From Salipaludibacillus aurantiacus (GTDB lineage: Bacteria > Bacillota > Bacilli > Bacillales > Salisediminibacteriaceae): 64,000 bases of DNA. This document shows positions 34,667 through 42,811 of the stretch, in pieces. Below the pieces are notes generated by a model. It saw only the letters and a list, made by a program, of their open reading frames with translations. It had not been told where the DNA came from and made no database searches. The position numbers were made by a program, and so were the translations under genes. The stretch is from the NCBI RefSeq assembly GCF_900111295.1, contig NZ_FOGT01000006.1:186001-250000 (forward strand), given 5' to 3'. The first letter of the stretch is position 1. Every line of letters starts with the position of its first letter.

Positions 34667-36153
34667 CAGTTACCACTTCCACCGAAAAAATCAAGGCTAT
34701 CAGCAGTCGCTGTGGCGTTCTCTTCGTTAATCTCAGCAAGCCATTCCTTGGCTTCATCCTCTGTCAGACCGTAGCGCTTCATGATGGCTCGTTTTTTCGG
34801 AATGATCTTGTTCTGCAGGTCCTGGTAAATTCTCTCTGCCTCGGCTGTCCTATCCTCTGCTATGCTGTCGTCAAAGTGGATAGAGGTTTGGTACTCACCG
34901 CTTACAGTTGGCAAACTGCCAAACGTCTGAGAGAGGTAAACGATAATATCAATCAGCTCGGTTAATGCTTCCTCAATGATGATCTCGTGACTCTGTTTGG
35001 ATTTAAATGTCTTACTGTTTTCTGAAACAACCTCTGTCGCTGTTTTAACGCCCTCACCATCGAAGGTAAACGCTCCGGCACTAAAGCCGATCTGTGAAGC
35101 AAGTAAATTAAGCATAGCATTAATAGCTGCAATGTGTTCCTCGACTCGAAGCACCACGTTAATGTCTTTAATGTCATCTGCATCCTGACCAAAATCAAAA
35201 GCTTCATAGGTTTCATCATTCGGATCAAAATAACGGTGCATTCCTCCGTCAGCGCCTACTACACTTTTAACCATGTGAGCCGGAACAATGATTCGCTTTT
35301 TACCGAGCCGGAACTCTCTATTAAAGCTGTCAAACATCGTGTCTAGTGTATTGATTGTATCTGTAGCGTTCGCATAAAGACTTATGCCAAGTGGGCTATG
35401 AATGTCGAAGTTGTTCGCAATGTTTGGCTTAATGTGCACGAACATGGATTGCTTTTTAAAGTTGCGGAATCTTATTTCAGGCTCTAAGTTCTCGTAAACA
35501 TCAGTGAGAGGCACTTCAATTCCGAGTTCAGACTGTGTGTCTGATCGGTGCAGTGTGTTTTTAATAACGTAGTTGTTGCCCTCCCACACGTGCCATTCAA
35601 GGTGTGTGTACCAGTATTTCTGACGCTTAAACTGGTTCGGGAATACCGCCTCTGTCACACCTGTATTTCCCCATGAGAGGGGAATAAACGACTTAGCCGT
35701 TACGTATGATAGCTTTATTTTATCGTCTTTGACATATGGCTTAATCACGAATCCACCTAGAGCAAAATTGTATTCAAGATGGTCCTGAATGTTTTTGTTA
35801 AACTTGTTGTCCTTTTTGATCTCTTCAAACAGTTTTTCAAGCGTCTCATTCTCACCTATGTTAATCTCAACTTTCTCGTTATAAACCAGGCTTGCCATTT
35901 CCTGAGCGACCACTTTTGGCAAGTTAAGACTCATCTTTCGCCGTTTGTTTTGTTTACCGTCAACTGTTGTATATTTAATTTCATGCTCTCCACTTTCCGG
36001 GAACCCACGGTAAAGCCTATCCCAGTAATCAATGCGGTTAAAAAACATCTCGTCAATCTCAATCTGCTTGTGGTGTCTCAATCCTTTGATGCCTTTAAGT
36101 AATCCCACGTCCTGTAGCCACCTCCTTATTGCGGTAATAATCCCTTTAAACAA
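34666..36153 (-). CDS. portal protein (A118/SPP1 Gp6-like)
   Basis: A 495-aa portal starting TTG 36153 behind AGGAGGTGACAGACG. Typical stretches are visible: KKRRKMSLNLPKVVAQEMASLVYNE near 80-100, SPLGISLYANATDTINTLDTM near 255-275, and GEGVKTATEVVSENSKT near 375. It forms the dodecameric DNA gate. Gene order terminase-portal-minor head is canonical. Confidence 0.9.
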   Translation of the reverse strand: MFKGIITAIRRWLQDVGLLKGIKGLRHHKQIEIDEMFFNRIDYWDRLYRGFPESGEHEIKYTTVDGKQNKRRKMSLNLPKVVAQEMASLVYNEKVEINIGENETLEKLFEEIKKDNKFNKNIQDHLEYNFALGGFVIKPYVKDDKIKLSYVTAKSFIPLSWGNTGVTEAVFPNQFKRQKYWYTHLEWHVWEGNNYVIKNTLHRSDTQSELGIEVPLTDVYENLEPEIRFRNFKKQSMFVHIKPNIANNFDIHSPLGISLYANATDTINTLDTMFDSFNREFRLGKKRIIVPAHMVKSVVGADGGMHRYFDPNDETYEAFDFGQDADDIKDINVVLRVEEHIAAINAMLNLLASQIGFSAGAFTFDGEGVKTATEVVSENSKTFKSKQSHEIIIEEALTELIDIIVYLSQTFGSLPTVSGEYQTSIHFDDSIAEDRTAEAERIYQDLQNKIIPKKRAIMKRYGLTEDEAKEWLAEINEENATATADSLDFFGGSGN

Positions 36154-36169
36154 CGTCTGTCACCTCCTA

Positions 36170-37480
36170 TCACTTCAACTGCAACTTACGAAGGTTATCC
36201 ATAACATAATATTGGAACGCATCACACGTATGGTCGTCTTCTTTTATCACTTTTGGATCGTCACTCTGAAGCGTGTCCTGATCCCACTGATACTTTTTGT
36301 GTTCTTCAAAAAAGATTCGGTTATTTTCGTTATTGAGCATAAAAAAACGACCTTGCGCCAGCAGGTCTTGTACGTTTTCAATCATGGTCACTTTCTTTTT
36401 TTTATTCACCGGGTGTAATCGTGTATTGTAATCTTTAAAATACTGGTTCCTCATACCACCTTCAGCAGAATCAATCGTTCGCATATCAATGTTTCGCTTA
36501 AAGGTCTGTAGCTGCCTTTGCTCAAACTCCCATAAGTCTTTACTAAACTCAGACGGCGCTTTTTTAACTACTTTATTGACTGGTGAGTAATACCACGTAT
36601 CAAGTAAGATGACGTTTAATCGCTTTGTGAATCCGAACGCTAAATAAGGTGTAGCTGATACCTGGTGTCCAGTATCAATTGAAATATCAATTAGCAGCAG
36701 ATCATCATTTTCTGGTATCTGGTCAATCCACTGGAAGTGATCCATGTTGTAAACCATGTCACCTAGTCCGATGACTTCACCGCCGTACATCCAACGCCAG
36801 TAATCCTCATCATTTTCTTTGTACTTCTCAATCTTACGAATTAGCTGGTTAGACAGGAAGCCTTTCTCGTCTTCCAGGTAAGTGCTGTGATGCAGGAAGT
36901 AGTCCGGGTCATTTGCTTTATCATCACGCCACTCATTGACCCACGAATACGGGTTTCTCGGTGGATTGTAGCTGTAATAAACCTTGACCTCTTTCTCCCC
37001 TAAGTCCTGCCTGATAAATGTATCTTCCACAGTGTCTATGTCCTCAACCCCTGCAAATTCGGCTAATTCTTCAAACCATAACCCCATAATATAACCGATT
37101 GCGATATTCATAGACTTAAGCTTCATCGGATCGTCAACGCCATGAAAATAAAAGGCTGTTCCTGTTCGCTTATGAATGATCTTCAACGGTGAACTCATGA
37201 ACCTGAATTCATCTTGCGCACCTAACAGATAAATGGCCCACTTGATCTGCTCATAGACAGAATTTGAAAGGTATTTGCCGATCTTTCTTAAACAGACCAC
37301 ATTGCCCTGATCATCTTCCAGGAATTCAGTTACAAGCTTTAGCGAGATGACAGATGATTTCATTGATGAACGGCCACCACTCAAAATTGAAGCAGGCTTC
37401 TCATTCAACCAGAACGAATAGAAATTCGGATTAATACAATTCATGATGTCAACGGTTTTATTCGCTGTTGCTGTCGTCAC
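36170..37480 (-). CDS. terL: terminase large subunit (PBSX/A118 type)
   Basis: A 436-aa packaging motor starting GTG 37480. Walker A-like LSGGRSSMKSS at residues 34-44, Walker B region MGLWFEELAEFAG near 130-142, and nuclease-domain acidic residues (LLIDISIDTGH near 260; TIDSAEGG near 330). It pairs with the small subunit whose gene overlaps by 23 bp. Confidence 0.92.
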   Translation of the reverse strand: MTTATANKTVDIMNCINPNFYSFWLNEKPASILSGGRSSMKSSVISLKLVTEFLEDDQGNVVCLRKIGKYLSNSVYEQIKWAIYLLGAQDEFRFMSSPLKIIHKRTGTAFYFHGVDDPMKLKSMNIAIGYIMGLWFEELAEFAGVEDIDTVEDTFIRQDLGEKEVKVYYSYNPPRNPYSWVNEWRDDKANDPDYFLHHSTYLEDEKGFLSNQLIRKIEKYKENDEDYWRWMYGGEVIGLGDMVYNMDHFQWIDQIPENDDLLLIDISIDTGHQVSATPYLAFGFTKRLNVILLDTWYYSPVNKVVKKAPSEFSKDLWEFEQRQLQTFKRNIDMRTIDSAEGGMRNQYFKDYNTRLHPVNKKKKVTMIENVQDLLAQGRFFMLNNENNRIFFEEHKKYQWDQDTLQSDDPKVIKEDDHTCDAFQYYVMDNLRKLQLK

Positions 37481-38228
37481 GCTGCATCATTTCCTTTCGC
37501 ATGGCTTCTTTGTCGTTAACAATCACAATTCTGGAAGTGCCCTCTTCCTCGTTTTTGGTTTCGGCTTTGATCTTGGCGGTTTCAGCTTTAACTTTTTCGA
37601 TCTGAGCCTGACTCATAGCATCGATGTGCTTCGCCTTCGGATCAAACATACCTAAGTGTTTACCGATTAATTCTAAGGCTTTATTAGCACCTTGTGAGTC
37701 ATATTGGTATTCACCTGTTTCAACTAACTCCTGAGCTGCATGATCCCACATCATAACCGGTTCAGTTGTCATAGATCGGTCAGTAACCTGAGCAAGCCTT
37801 TCCAGAACCCATAGAGCATCCATGTAACTGTCCTGTTTTTGTTGTTCTCGTATTTCTTTTACACGCGCGAGGACTTCAGGTTTTTTCAGGTTCTCTTGCC
37901 CTATACTATAAGCTGACCTTTCACTATAACCAGCTCTAATAGCAGCCTGTGTCGCATTCAAGTCAATCACATACTGCTCAACGAATCGCTGTTGTTTTTC
38001 TGTGAGTTCAGGAGCATCCACTTTATACTCTTTTTGAGTTGCAACTTCTTTCTTTTCGGTTGCATCCCTTATCCTGTTGGTTGCATCCTTTTTAGTTGCA
38101 CCCCTCGTCCATTTCTCACGGCTCTTTCTACTCTTCAACGTACCTAATTTCACGCCATGCTTTTCAGCGAGTGCTTTCAATGTAATGTCTGATGTCTCGT
38201 ATTCTTTTTTTATTTTTTGCCAGTCCAT
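37458..38228 (-). CDS. terS: terminase small subunit
   Basis: A 256-aa protein from ATG 38228 (MDWQKIKKEYETSDITLKALAEKHGV) behind GAGGTG; the frame is open ten codons upstream. N-terminal helix-turn-helix, then the terminase_2 core LTEKQQRFVEQYVIDLNATQAAIRAGYS near 85-113, and a coiled coil rich in K/E near the end. It recognises the packaging site. Confidence 0.88.
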   Translation of the reverse strand: MDWQKIKKEYETSDITLKALAEKHGVKLGTLKSRKSREKWTRGATKKDATNRIRDATEKKEVATQKEYKVDAPELTEKQQRFVEQYVIDLNATQAAIRAGYSERSAYSIGQENLKKPEVLARVKEIREQQKQDSYMDALWVLERLAQVTDRSMTTEPVMMWDHAAQELVETGEYQYDSQGANKALELIGKHLGMFDPKAKHIDAMSQAQIEKVKAETAKIKAETKNEEEGTSRIVIVNDKEAMRKEMMQRDDSNSE

Positions 38229-38323
38229 TACATGCACCTCGCCTCCTTTTTTGATCACTCTTCACAGGGCAGGAGTCTAATTTCTCCTATCATCTAAGTC
38301 CCTGTAAGCAGGAATCAATATAA

Positions 38324-38353
38324 AAACCGCCTGCCAGTAGTGACAGACGGTCA
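38324..38353 (-). terminator. terminator upstream of the terminase genes
   Basis: On the minus strand ACCGTCTG pairs with CAGGCGGT, followed by TTTTTAT. It separates the early/regulator operon from the late operon. Confidence 0.6.
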
Positions 38354-38407
38354 TTTCAAGATAGTGGAATATCGGTGTAACTTAACCTAGCCGACCTCCC
38401 CTCCATT

Positions 38408-38884
38408 CTACACAGTCTGTTTTTGATACTTCAAATACTGCCAATTTTGGCACAAATGGTCATTTTGGCACAAATGACACAAAACGTCATCTTTTAACCT
38501 TCTGACCTGTTCTCGTGACACGCCTGCATGCTTCCCGATTGCCCTATAACTTAATCCTTCCATCATGCAACTGAATACAATCTGCTGTACCGGATCCGTG
38601 ATCATTTCTTCAGCAGCTTCAACAAATTCAACTTTGTCCTGGAATCCTTGAATTCGGTAAAGGAGCTTTCTTTCTCTTTTGTCTAACTTGTCCAGCTCAC
38701 TTTTGCTAATGCCACTTGAACCTCTTGGCATTGTCGCTTCAACACCATATGCTGCTACTCCAGCGTTACCAAACCTTGAAGGTAATCCTACACCAATGCC
38801 ATAAACCAAATCGTTAAGTCTCTCAATCTCTCTTTTGTACAAACGATAGTCGCTGATCATCTCTTCCAGTTCTTTCTTTGTCAT
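38408..38884 (-). CDS. late transcription regulator (ArpU/sigma-like)
   Basis: A 158-aa protein from ATG 38884 (MTKKELEEMISDYRLYKREIERL) behind GGGAGGGG. The C-terminal part holds a sigma-70 region 4-like helix-turn-helix: LSYRAIGKHAGVSREQVRRLKDDVL near residues 117-137. ArpU-type proteins just upstream of terminase activate late genes in Gram-positive phages. Two CQN repeats lie at the tail. Confidence 0.75.
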   Translation of the reverse strand: MTKKELEEMISDYRLYKREIERLNDLVYGIGVGLPSRFGNAGVAAYGVEATMPRGSSGISKSELDKLDKRERKLLYRIQGFQDKVEFVEAAEEMITDPVQQIVFSCMMEGLSYRAIGKHAGVSREQVRRLKDDVLCHLCQNDHLCQNWQYLKYQKQTV

Positions 38885-38957
38885 GCAATGACCCCTCCCA
38901 AGGTTATTCATGATATAATAACGGTGGGTAGCCGTCCTGAGAGGGGCGGTTTTTGTT

Positions 38958-39170
38958 TTATGTCATATCATGTGACTTAGGTCCATCGGTAAACGTTTTA
39001 TCTTTAATCCATGTTTCTGGAGCTGACCTAAATACAGGCTCCCTACCTTCCGTCATTGCCAACATATATTCCATGCCGTTATACATTCCGTGCATATATT
39101 CGTTGTAGTTCCAGTTCCCATCACTACCTTGAATGTCTAACATTTCTTTCATCACTTTAGTTTCTTCCAT
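38958..39170 (-). CDS. small phage protein (70 aa)
   Basis: ATG 39170 (MEETKVMKEMLDIQGSDGNW) follows AAGGAG. Contains a Met/Tyr-rich stretch (YNEYMHGMYNGMEYMLAM) and acidic/aromatic ends; this pattern recurs in small Gram-positive phage early genes. Function unknown. Confidence 0.65.
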   Translation of the reverse strand: MEETKVMKEMLDIQGSDGNWNYNEYMHGMYNGMEYMLAMTEGREPVFRSAPETWIKDKTFTDGPKSHDMT

Positions 39171-39176
39171 CCTCAC

Positions 39177-39332
39177 TCACTCCTTATCCTCAAACGCTCT
39201 ATCGAACATTGTTTCCATCATTTTCAATCGATTCTCTAATTGTTCGTTACTCATTTTTGAAAAGTCAGGCGGAGGTAACTGTACAAAATTTTCATTCTTT
39301 CTAATGAGTCTTTCTCTTTCGGATTCAGGCAT
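39177..39332 (-). CDS. small phage protein (51 aa)
   Basis: ATG 39332 behind AAGGAGAGG. Product begins MPESERERLIRKNENFVQLP and ends in a helical MSNEQLENRLKMMETMFDRA segment. Located by start/stop chaining between its neighbours. Function unknown. Confidence 0.6.
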   Translation of the reverse strand: MPESERERLIRKNENFVQLPPPDFSKMSNEQLENRLKMMETMFDRAFEDKE

Positions 39333-39345
39333 CCTCAACCTCTCC

Positions 39346-39501
39346 TTACAAGAATTTAGTCGATATAATAAAACTCACCATTGCCGCAATACATAATGCT
39401 GTCATTTTTGTACGTAAGTCCTTGTCTTTCCGTTCACCTATAGCACCAATAAAACCGATCAATATAACAAGAATTAAAATCACTTGATAGGCTATTATCA
39501 T
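39346..39501 (-). CDS. small membrane protein (51 aa)
   Basis: ATG 39501 overlaps the previous stop (ATGA). Two hydrophobic segments (about 2-20, IIAYQVILILVILIGFIGA, and 33-48) around a charged loop GERKDKDLRTK. The stop codon is part of the next ribosome site (TAAGGAG). Function unknown. Confidence 0.6.
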   Translation of the reverse strand: MIIAYQVILILVILIGFIGAIGERKDKDLRTKMTALCIAAMVSFIISTKFL

Positions 39502-39860
39502 AACTGTGCCCTCGCCCTTACCATCTGTGGTTTCCTGGTTATGACCTGGCTCTGCATTGGAATGTTTCTCGGAGTGTGCCAGTTCTGGCGTTTCGATTCT
39601 TCTTTGTCCCTTTGCAGTATTTCAAACGCTTCTTCGAAAAGTTGTTTAATTCCATTAGCTATACTTCTGAAAGTTTCACCAATTACTTCAATAGCTTTTT
39701 CGAATTCGTCTATAAACATTGCAGCAATACGCTCTCTTACTTCCTGCCGTTCGTACATTTTCTCAATAAAAATTTCATGCTCAATGTCCATCATCTGATC
39801 GTTTAATATTTCACACTCGACGCGTGTTAATTTTGACTTGTCCGGGTATATGCAGAGCAC
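39498..39860 (-). CDS. phage early protein (120 aa), unknown
   Basis: GTG 39860 behind AGGAGGGGG. Mainly helical and acidic; no recognised motif. Overlaps both neighbours, so it belongs to the early operon. Confidence 0.6.
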   Translation of the reverse strand: MLCIYPDKSKLTRVECEILNDQMMDIEHEIFIEKMYERQEVRERIAAMFIDEFEKAIEVIGETFRSIANGIKQLFEEAFEILQRDKEESKRQNWHTPRNIPMQSQVITRKPQMVRARAQL

Positions 39861-40045
39861 TATTCCCCCTCCTTCACCATTACATAGGAATTAACAGTCA
39901 TCACGTTAAAAGCAGCTACAATTTCAGGTGAAAAGGGTTGATCATAGTTGCAGAACTTTATAATCACTCCTGTTTCCTTCAGAAACTGACATTCTACTTC
40001 GTGTTTTCCACTGTGTGTCGATACGATATACCTTTTCTTCTTCAC
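39860..40045 (-). CDS. phage early protein (61 aa), unknown
   Basis: GTG 40045 lies 5 bases after AGGAGGGG. Product (MKKKRYIVSTHSGKHEVECQ..) looks like a small beta-rich domain. It ends in the ribosome site of the following gene. Confidence 0.6.
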   Translation of the reverse strand: MKKKRYIVSTHSGKHEVECQFLKETGVIIKFCNYDQPFSPEIVAAFNVMTVNSYVMVKEGE

Positions 40046-40115
40046 GCTTACCCCTCCTGTAATCTTCTTCCTCTGGTTCCGGGTCGATCAACGCCATATC
40101 CAATGCTTTTTCCAT
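39942..40115 (-). CDS. possible overlapping 57-aa gene
   Basis: ATG 40115 overlaps the previous stop (TGATG), and the first 25 codons (MEKALDMALIDPEPEEEDYR) look like protein. Its second half is out of frame on the 61-aa gene that has a strong ribosome site. It may be real and overlapping, or only its start region is real after a frameshift. Confidence 0.3.
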   Translation of the reverse strand: MEKALDMALIDPEPEEEDYRRGKREEEKVYRIDTQWKTRSRMSVSEGNRSDYKVLQL

Positions 40116-40330
40116 CACCAGAACAGCCCCATTCGTTCATGCATCCTGTGACTGACCTTTGCATTGTGTAAGGCCTGCCTGTCTGCTTGGATCTCATCTG
40201 GTGTTTTCTTCTTAGGTGGGTACTTTTCGTCAATCTCGTGAACCGGTACATAATAGACAACCGTATCACTGTGTAAGCTCGAAGGCGCCGGGATCACGTA
40301 AGCTGCTTCTTTAACATCAAAGTCACTCAT
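40115..40330 (-). CDS. phage early protein (71 aa), unknown
   Basis: ATG 40330 overlaps the RusA stop (ATGA) and has GGGGGTG before it. The sequence begins MSDFDVKEAAYVIPAPSSLH. No domain recognised. A frame at 40048-40269 on the same strand is a shadow. Confidence 0.6.
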   Translation of the reverse strand: MSDFDVKEAAYVIPAPSSLHSDTVVYYVPVHEIDEKYPPKKKTPDEIQADRQALHNAKVSHRMHERMGLFW

Positions 40331-40686
40331 GCTTTCACCCCCGTAAGTTCCTCCACAATAATTTCTGCTCTTTGTTCGTCCTTTTCACATTCGATCTTTT
40401 CAATGTTCATCTTCCTAATTTGCCGGTCATCGTTATATGCTATTTTGTTCAGTCCATCGGTCAGTGATTTAGCGTAATTATCAATGTCGCCCTGGTTGCC
40501 TCCAGACAAATACAGCTTTATGTCCACCTTGACAGCGCCGGCTATCAATTTAACTTTCTGAGCTTTAGCAGCCCATCCGACGCTAGATTTATAGTTAAGG
40601 TACCTCTGTGCATTTGGTTTAACATGTGCGCCCCTTCTCGTCATTCTGACAGCAGGAACGGGACGCCCTGGCACGACTATTTTCAT
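40327..40686 (-). CDS. rusA: RusA-family Holliday junction resolvase
   Basis: A 119-aa protein from ATG 40686 (MKIVVPGRPVPAVRMTRRG), overlapping the previous stop. The conserved acidic motif GDIDNYAKSLTDGLN near residues 67-81 holds the metal-binding aspartates, with KMNIEKI..EKDEQRAEIIVEE after it. RusA resolves four-way junctions before packaging. The 10-codon longer frame lacks a ribosome site. Confidence 0.88.
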   Translation of the reverse strand: MKIVVPGRPVPAVRMTRRGAHVKPNAQRYLNYKSSVGWAAKAQKVKLIAGAVKVDIKLYLSGGNQGDIDNYAKSLTDGLNKIAYNDDRQIRKMNIEKIECEKDEQRAEIIVEELTGVKA

Positions 40687-40847
40687 CCCTTCAACTCCGT
40701 TGGTAAGCCATCCCATATTTGCTGATTATCAAAATCTTTTTCTTCTTGTAGCATCTTCCGGTAACAAACTGAGCCATATCCACGCTCACAGCTCTTTTTA
40801 TCCTTCAGCTTCCGGCCGCATCTGATACATTCTGTGTGTTGTTCCAT
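40683..40847 (-). CDS. small zinc-ribbon protein (54 aa)
   Basis: ATG 40847 behind GGAGGTCTGATC. Four Cys in the pattern C-x2-C-x10-C-x7-C (CIRCGRKLKDKKSCERGYGSVC) suggest a zinc ribbon like that of DUF6011 proteins. It overlaps RusA by 4 bp. Confidence 0.7.
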   Translation of the reverse strand: MEQHTECIRCGRKLKDKKSCERGYGSVCYRKMLQEEKDFDNQQIWDGLPTELKG

Positions 40848-40849
40848 GA

Positions 40850-41173
40850 TCAGACCTCCTTTAGATCTTCCTGTTTCACAAAAACACCGTTCACCATCTT
40901 CCCCTTACGATGCATGATTTCTCCATAACTGACTGCAACGCAGGAGGTTAAATCTAAACTTAACTGCATAGACAGTATCTTCAGAACCACAAACACATCA
41001 CCGATAGAATCAATCACCTGGTCACGGTGGTCCTTCGCCAGACCTTGTGCCAGTTCGCCAACTTCCTTCATAAGCTTCAGCATCTGTTTTTCCGATGCTG
41101 CCTCGTCCAGTTCTTTGTCCTCAGCCCACTGTGCTATATCTTCCGCTAATTGATCTAAACTAATTTTGTTCAT
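40850..41173 (-). CDS. MazG-like nucleotide pyrophosphohydrolase
   Basis: A 107-aa all-helical protein with the MazG-like pattern: KLMKEVGELAQGLAKD near residues 33-48 and DSIGDVFVVLKILSMQL near 55-71. It probably hydrolyses NTPs or (p)ppGpp-like nucleotides. Single-domain length is typical for phage enzymes. Confidence 0.78.
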   Translation of the reverse strand: MNKISLDQLAEDIAQWAEDKELDEAASEKQMLKLMKEVGELAQGLAKDHRDQVIDSIGDVFVVLKILSMQLSLDLTSCVAVSYGEIMHRKGKMVNGVFVKQEDLKEV

Positions 41174-41483
41174 GCCTTCCTCCCAGTATCTGACTCAAAT
41201 TAAGCGCAATCCCATCCGTTCCGTTCTTTCGATTCTGGAAAGTAAGGTGAAACACAGCAAGAAACAGCTCATTTTCATTCCTGTATAGTTTTCTAGTCAT
41301 CTCTTGAAGTGTGACACCCTTCTTCCATAATCTCTTAATCTCGGCTAATTCTGAGCGCGTAAACGTGAAGTCCAATTCTTCTAGAATGACCACCGTTTCA
41401 CCAGGCTCTTTTGTAAGGTAAACAGATTCCATACGTTTGATTGTTTCCTCATGGCCGGAGTAGGTTTCAGTGTTAACCTTCAT
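41160..41483 (-). CDS. phage early protein (107 aa), unknown
   Basis: The start is ATG 41483 (MKVNTETYSGHEETIKRMES), overlapping the previous stop; the open frame upstream is a shadow of the 114-aa gene. A helix-turn-helix-like segment (FTRSELAEIKRLWKKGVTLQEMTRKL) spans about 39-64. Possibly a small DNA-binding protein. Confidence 0.6.
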   Translation of the reverse strand: MKVNTETYSGHEETIKRMESVYLTKEPGETVVILEELDFTFTRSELAEIKRLWKKGVTLQEMTRKLYRNENELFLAVFHLTFQNRKNGTDGIALNLSQILGGRHEQN

Positions 41484-41817
41484 TTTCTTTCGTCCTCTGC
41501 AGCTGCTCTTCCAGTTGCCGGATCCTTTTCGCTTGGTGTATGGATAGTTCCACCTGTTCTTCACACAAGAAAGTAAGTTCATCCAGCTGTTTTCGTTGCT
41601 CTTCCATGCGCTCTTTAGCAGCATAGATATAATGTGCTTGGTCAACGTTTTCCTGCATGGCGTGGTTAATGATCTCAGCATCAGTCCAGCTGCTTGTTGT
41701 AAATGGCTCCACATACTTTTGAGCGCCTTTCATGATCTGCTGTGCCCTTACTTTCGCCCAAAATTCAGCTGCTTCCCTATAAAACGGGTGGCTCAGATGC
41801 GTTTCAAGTGATTTCAT
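41473..41817 (-). CDS. phage protein with similarity to dATP/dGTP diphosphohydrolase-like N-domains (114 aa)
   Basis: The N-terminal part carries GAQKYVEPFTTSSWTDAEIINHAMQENVDQAHYIYAAKER, recalling the helical nucleotide-hydrolase-like proteins in Gram-positive phages. The C-terminal third is a coiled coil. Start overlaps the previous stop (ATGA). Confidence 0.6.
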   Translation of the reverse strand: MKSLETHLSHPFYREAAEFWAKVRAQQIMKGAQKYVEPFTTSSWTDAEIINHAMQENVDQAHYIYAAKERMEEQRKQLDELTFLCEEQVELSIHQAKRIRQLEEQLQRTKENEG

Positions 41818-41972
41818 GCCTCCAACTCCTTTAACTCTGGTAACCTTACATAAGCCCGTTTCAGTTGGTTATAACCAAGCTTTTCAAGTGGTCGCCCTTC
41901 AAACTCGTAAAAATGCATGGCCTGCAGCTCCTGGATCATACGCTCTCGTTCAACAATGAGTCTGAGATACAT
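41814..41972 (-). CDS. small phage protein (52 aa)
   Basis: ATG 41972 lies inside the end of the previous gene; product MYLRLIVERERMIQELQAMH and then a basic part (EKLGYNQLKRAYVRL). Helical. It ends coupled to the 114-aa gene. Function unknown. Confidence 0.55.
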   Translation of the reverse strand: MYLRLIVERERMIQELQAMHFYEFEGRPLEKLGYNQLKRAYVRLPELKELEA

Positions 41973-42609
41973 CAGCAACACCCTCTTTCATGTATTCCAG
42001 TAACAAACTTCGTTCCAACAGGTTAATGCGTTTATTTTCTGCGGGCTGTTTCTCCAAACGTTTTTTAAGCTCCATATTCTCAGCTTCCAGCTTGTCATAT
42101 GATCGGCATAAGGCGGTGTAATCGTTTTTTAAATATTCATTTTCGTAAAGTACTTTGTTAAGTCGCTCAGTTGCATATTCAGTCAATTCGTCTCTTTGTT
42201 GTTCAACTTTAGAGAAATCATTATTCAACTGATGGTGTTCACGTTGCAGCTTTTCGTACTTGTCCATAAGCTCCAGATACTTGTCGCTATCGGTCTTGCT
42301 CACAATTTGATTCTCACGAATGCCGGCATTTTCCTGAGCTTCTGTTTTCTTCCGGGTTATCCCCCATTCCGTCGACTTATATTTATAAAGTGTGTTAATA
42401 GCTAATCCAAATTCGCCCGCAATTTCCTTGTCTGTCATACCCTTGGCTTTTAAGTCCTGGTAAGCTTCCTTTGTGGCTTTCATCTTTTGGCCTCCTTTTT
42501 GATCTTTGAAATAATCCTCAACCTGTTCCTGTGTCCAGCGTGTGGTTGTGACTTCCGATGACCAGCCGTCATTCCGTTCAACCTTTGAATTTCTAATGCC
42601 TTCCCACAT
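41950..42609 (-). CDS. helix-turn-helix and coiled-coil phage protein
   Basis: A 219-aa protein. Residues 43-77 (MKATKEAYQDLKAKGMTDKE, then IAGEFGLAINTLYKYK) form a helix-turn-helix, followed by a long coiled coil (about 105-205). Two starts are possible: ATG 42609 behind GGAGGCTGG, or ATG 42483 behind AAAGGAGG; both have good ribosome sites, so two products may be made. Confidence 0.65.
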   Translation of the reverse strand: MWEGIRNSKVERNDGWSSEVTTTRWTQEQVEDYFKDQKGGQKMKATKEAYQDLKAKGMTDKEIAGEFGLAINTLYKYKSTEWGITRKKTEAQENAGIRENQIVSKTDSDKYLELMDKYEKLQREHHQLNNDFSKVEQQRDELTEYATERLNKVLYENEYLKNDYTALCRSYDKLEAENMELKKRLEKQPAENKRINLLERSLLLEYMKEGVADVSQTHC

Positions 42610-42620
42610 TGGCCAGCCTC

Positions 42621-42809
42621 CTATCCGGTTGCTTCTTTCAGCAGTTCCAACTTTCTATGCATCCGTTCCAAGTTTTTAATTAGCTTTGCCTTTGCATTTC
42701 TGCTTCTCTCCGCCCTCACATCGTCCGTGCAGTCCGAGCAAGGCCGCACTATTTTAATTGCCCCCTGGAGCTCAATCTGTCGCCCGGTATCTTGGCATGT
42801 TTTACACAT
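42621..42809 (-). CDS. small zinc-finger-like protein (62 aa)
   Basis: Cys pairs CKTC at residues 2-5 and CSDC near 24-27 suggest a DnaJ-like zinc knuckle; the C-terminal half is a basic coiled coil. Start ATG 42809 with GGAGGACTGAG, next to the helicase-loader stop. Confidence 0.65.
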   Translation of the reverse strand: MCKTCQDTGRQIELQGAIKIVRPCSDCTDDVRAERSRNAKAKLIKNLERMHRKLELLKEATG

Positions 42810-42811
42810 CC

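Noticed and set aside
40048-40269. 73-aa minus-strand ORF
   Set aside because: Same strand but out of frame with the better-supported 71-aa gene; no ribosome site.
41484-41714. N-terminal extension of the 107-aa early gene
   Set aside because: It is the shadow of the overlapping 114-aa gene; ATG 41483 overlaps that gene's stop.
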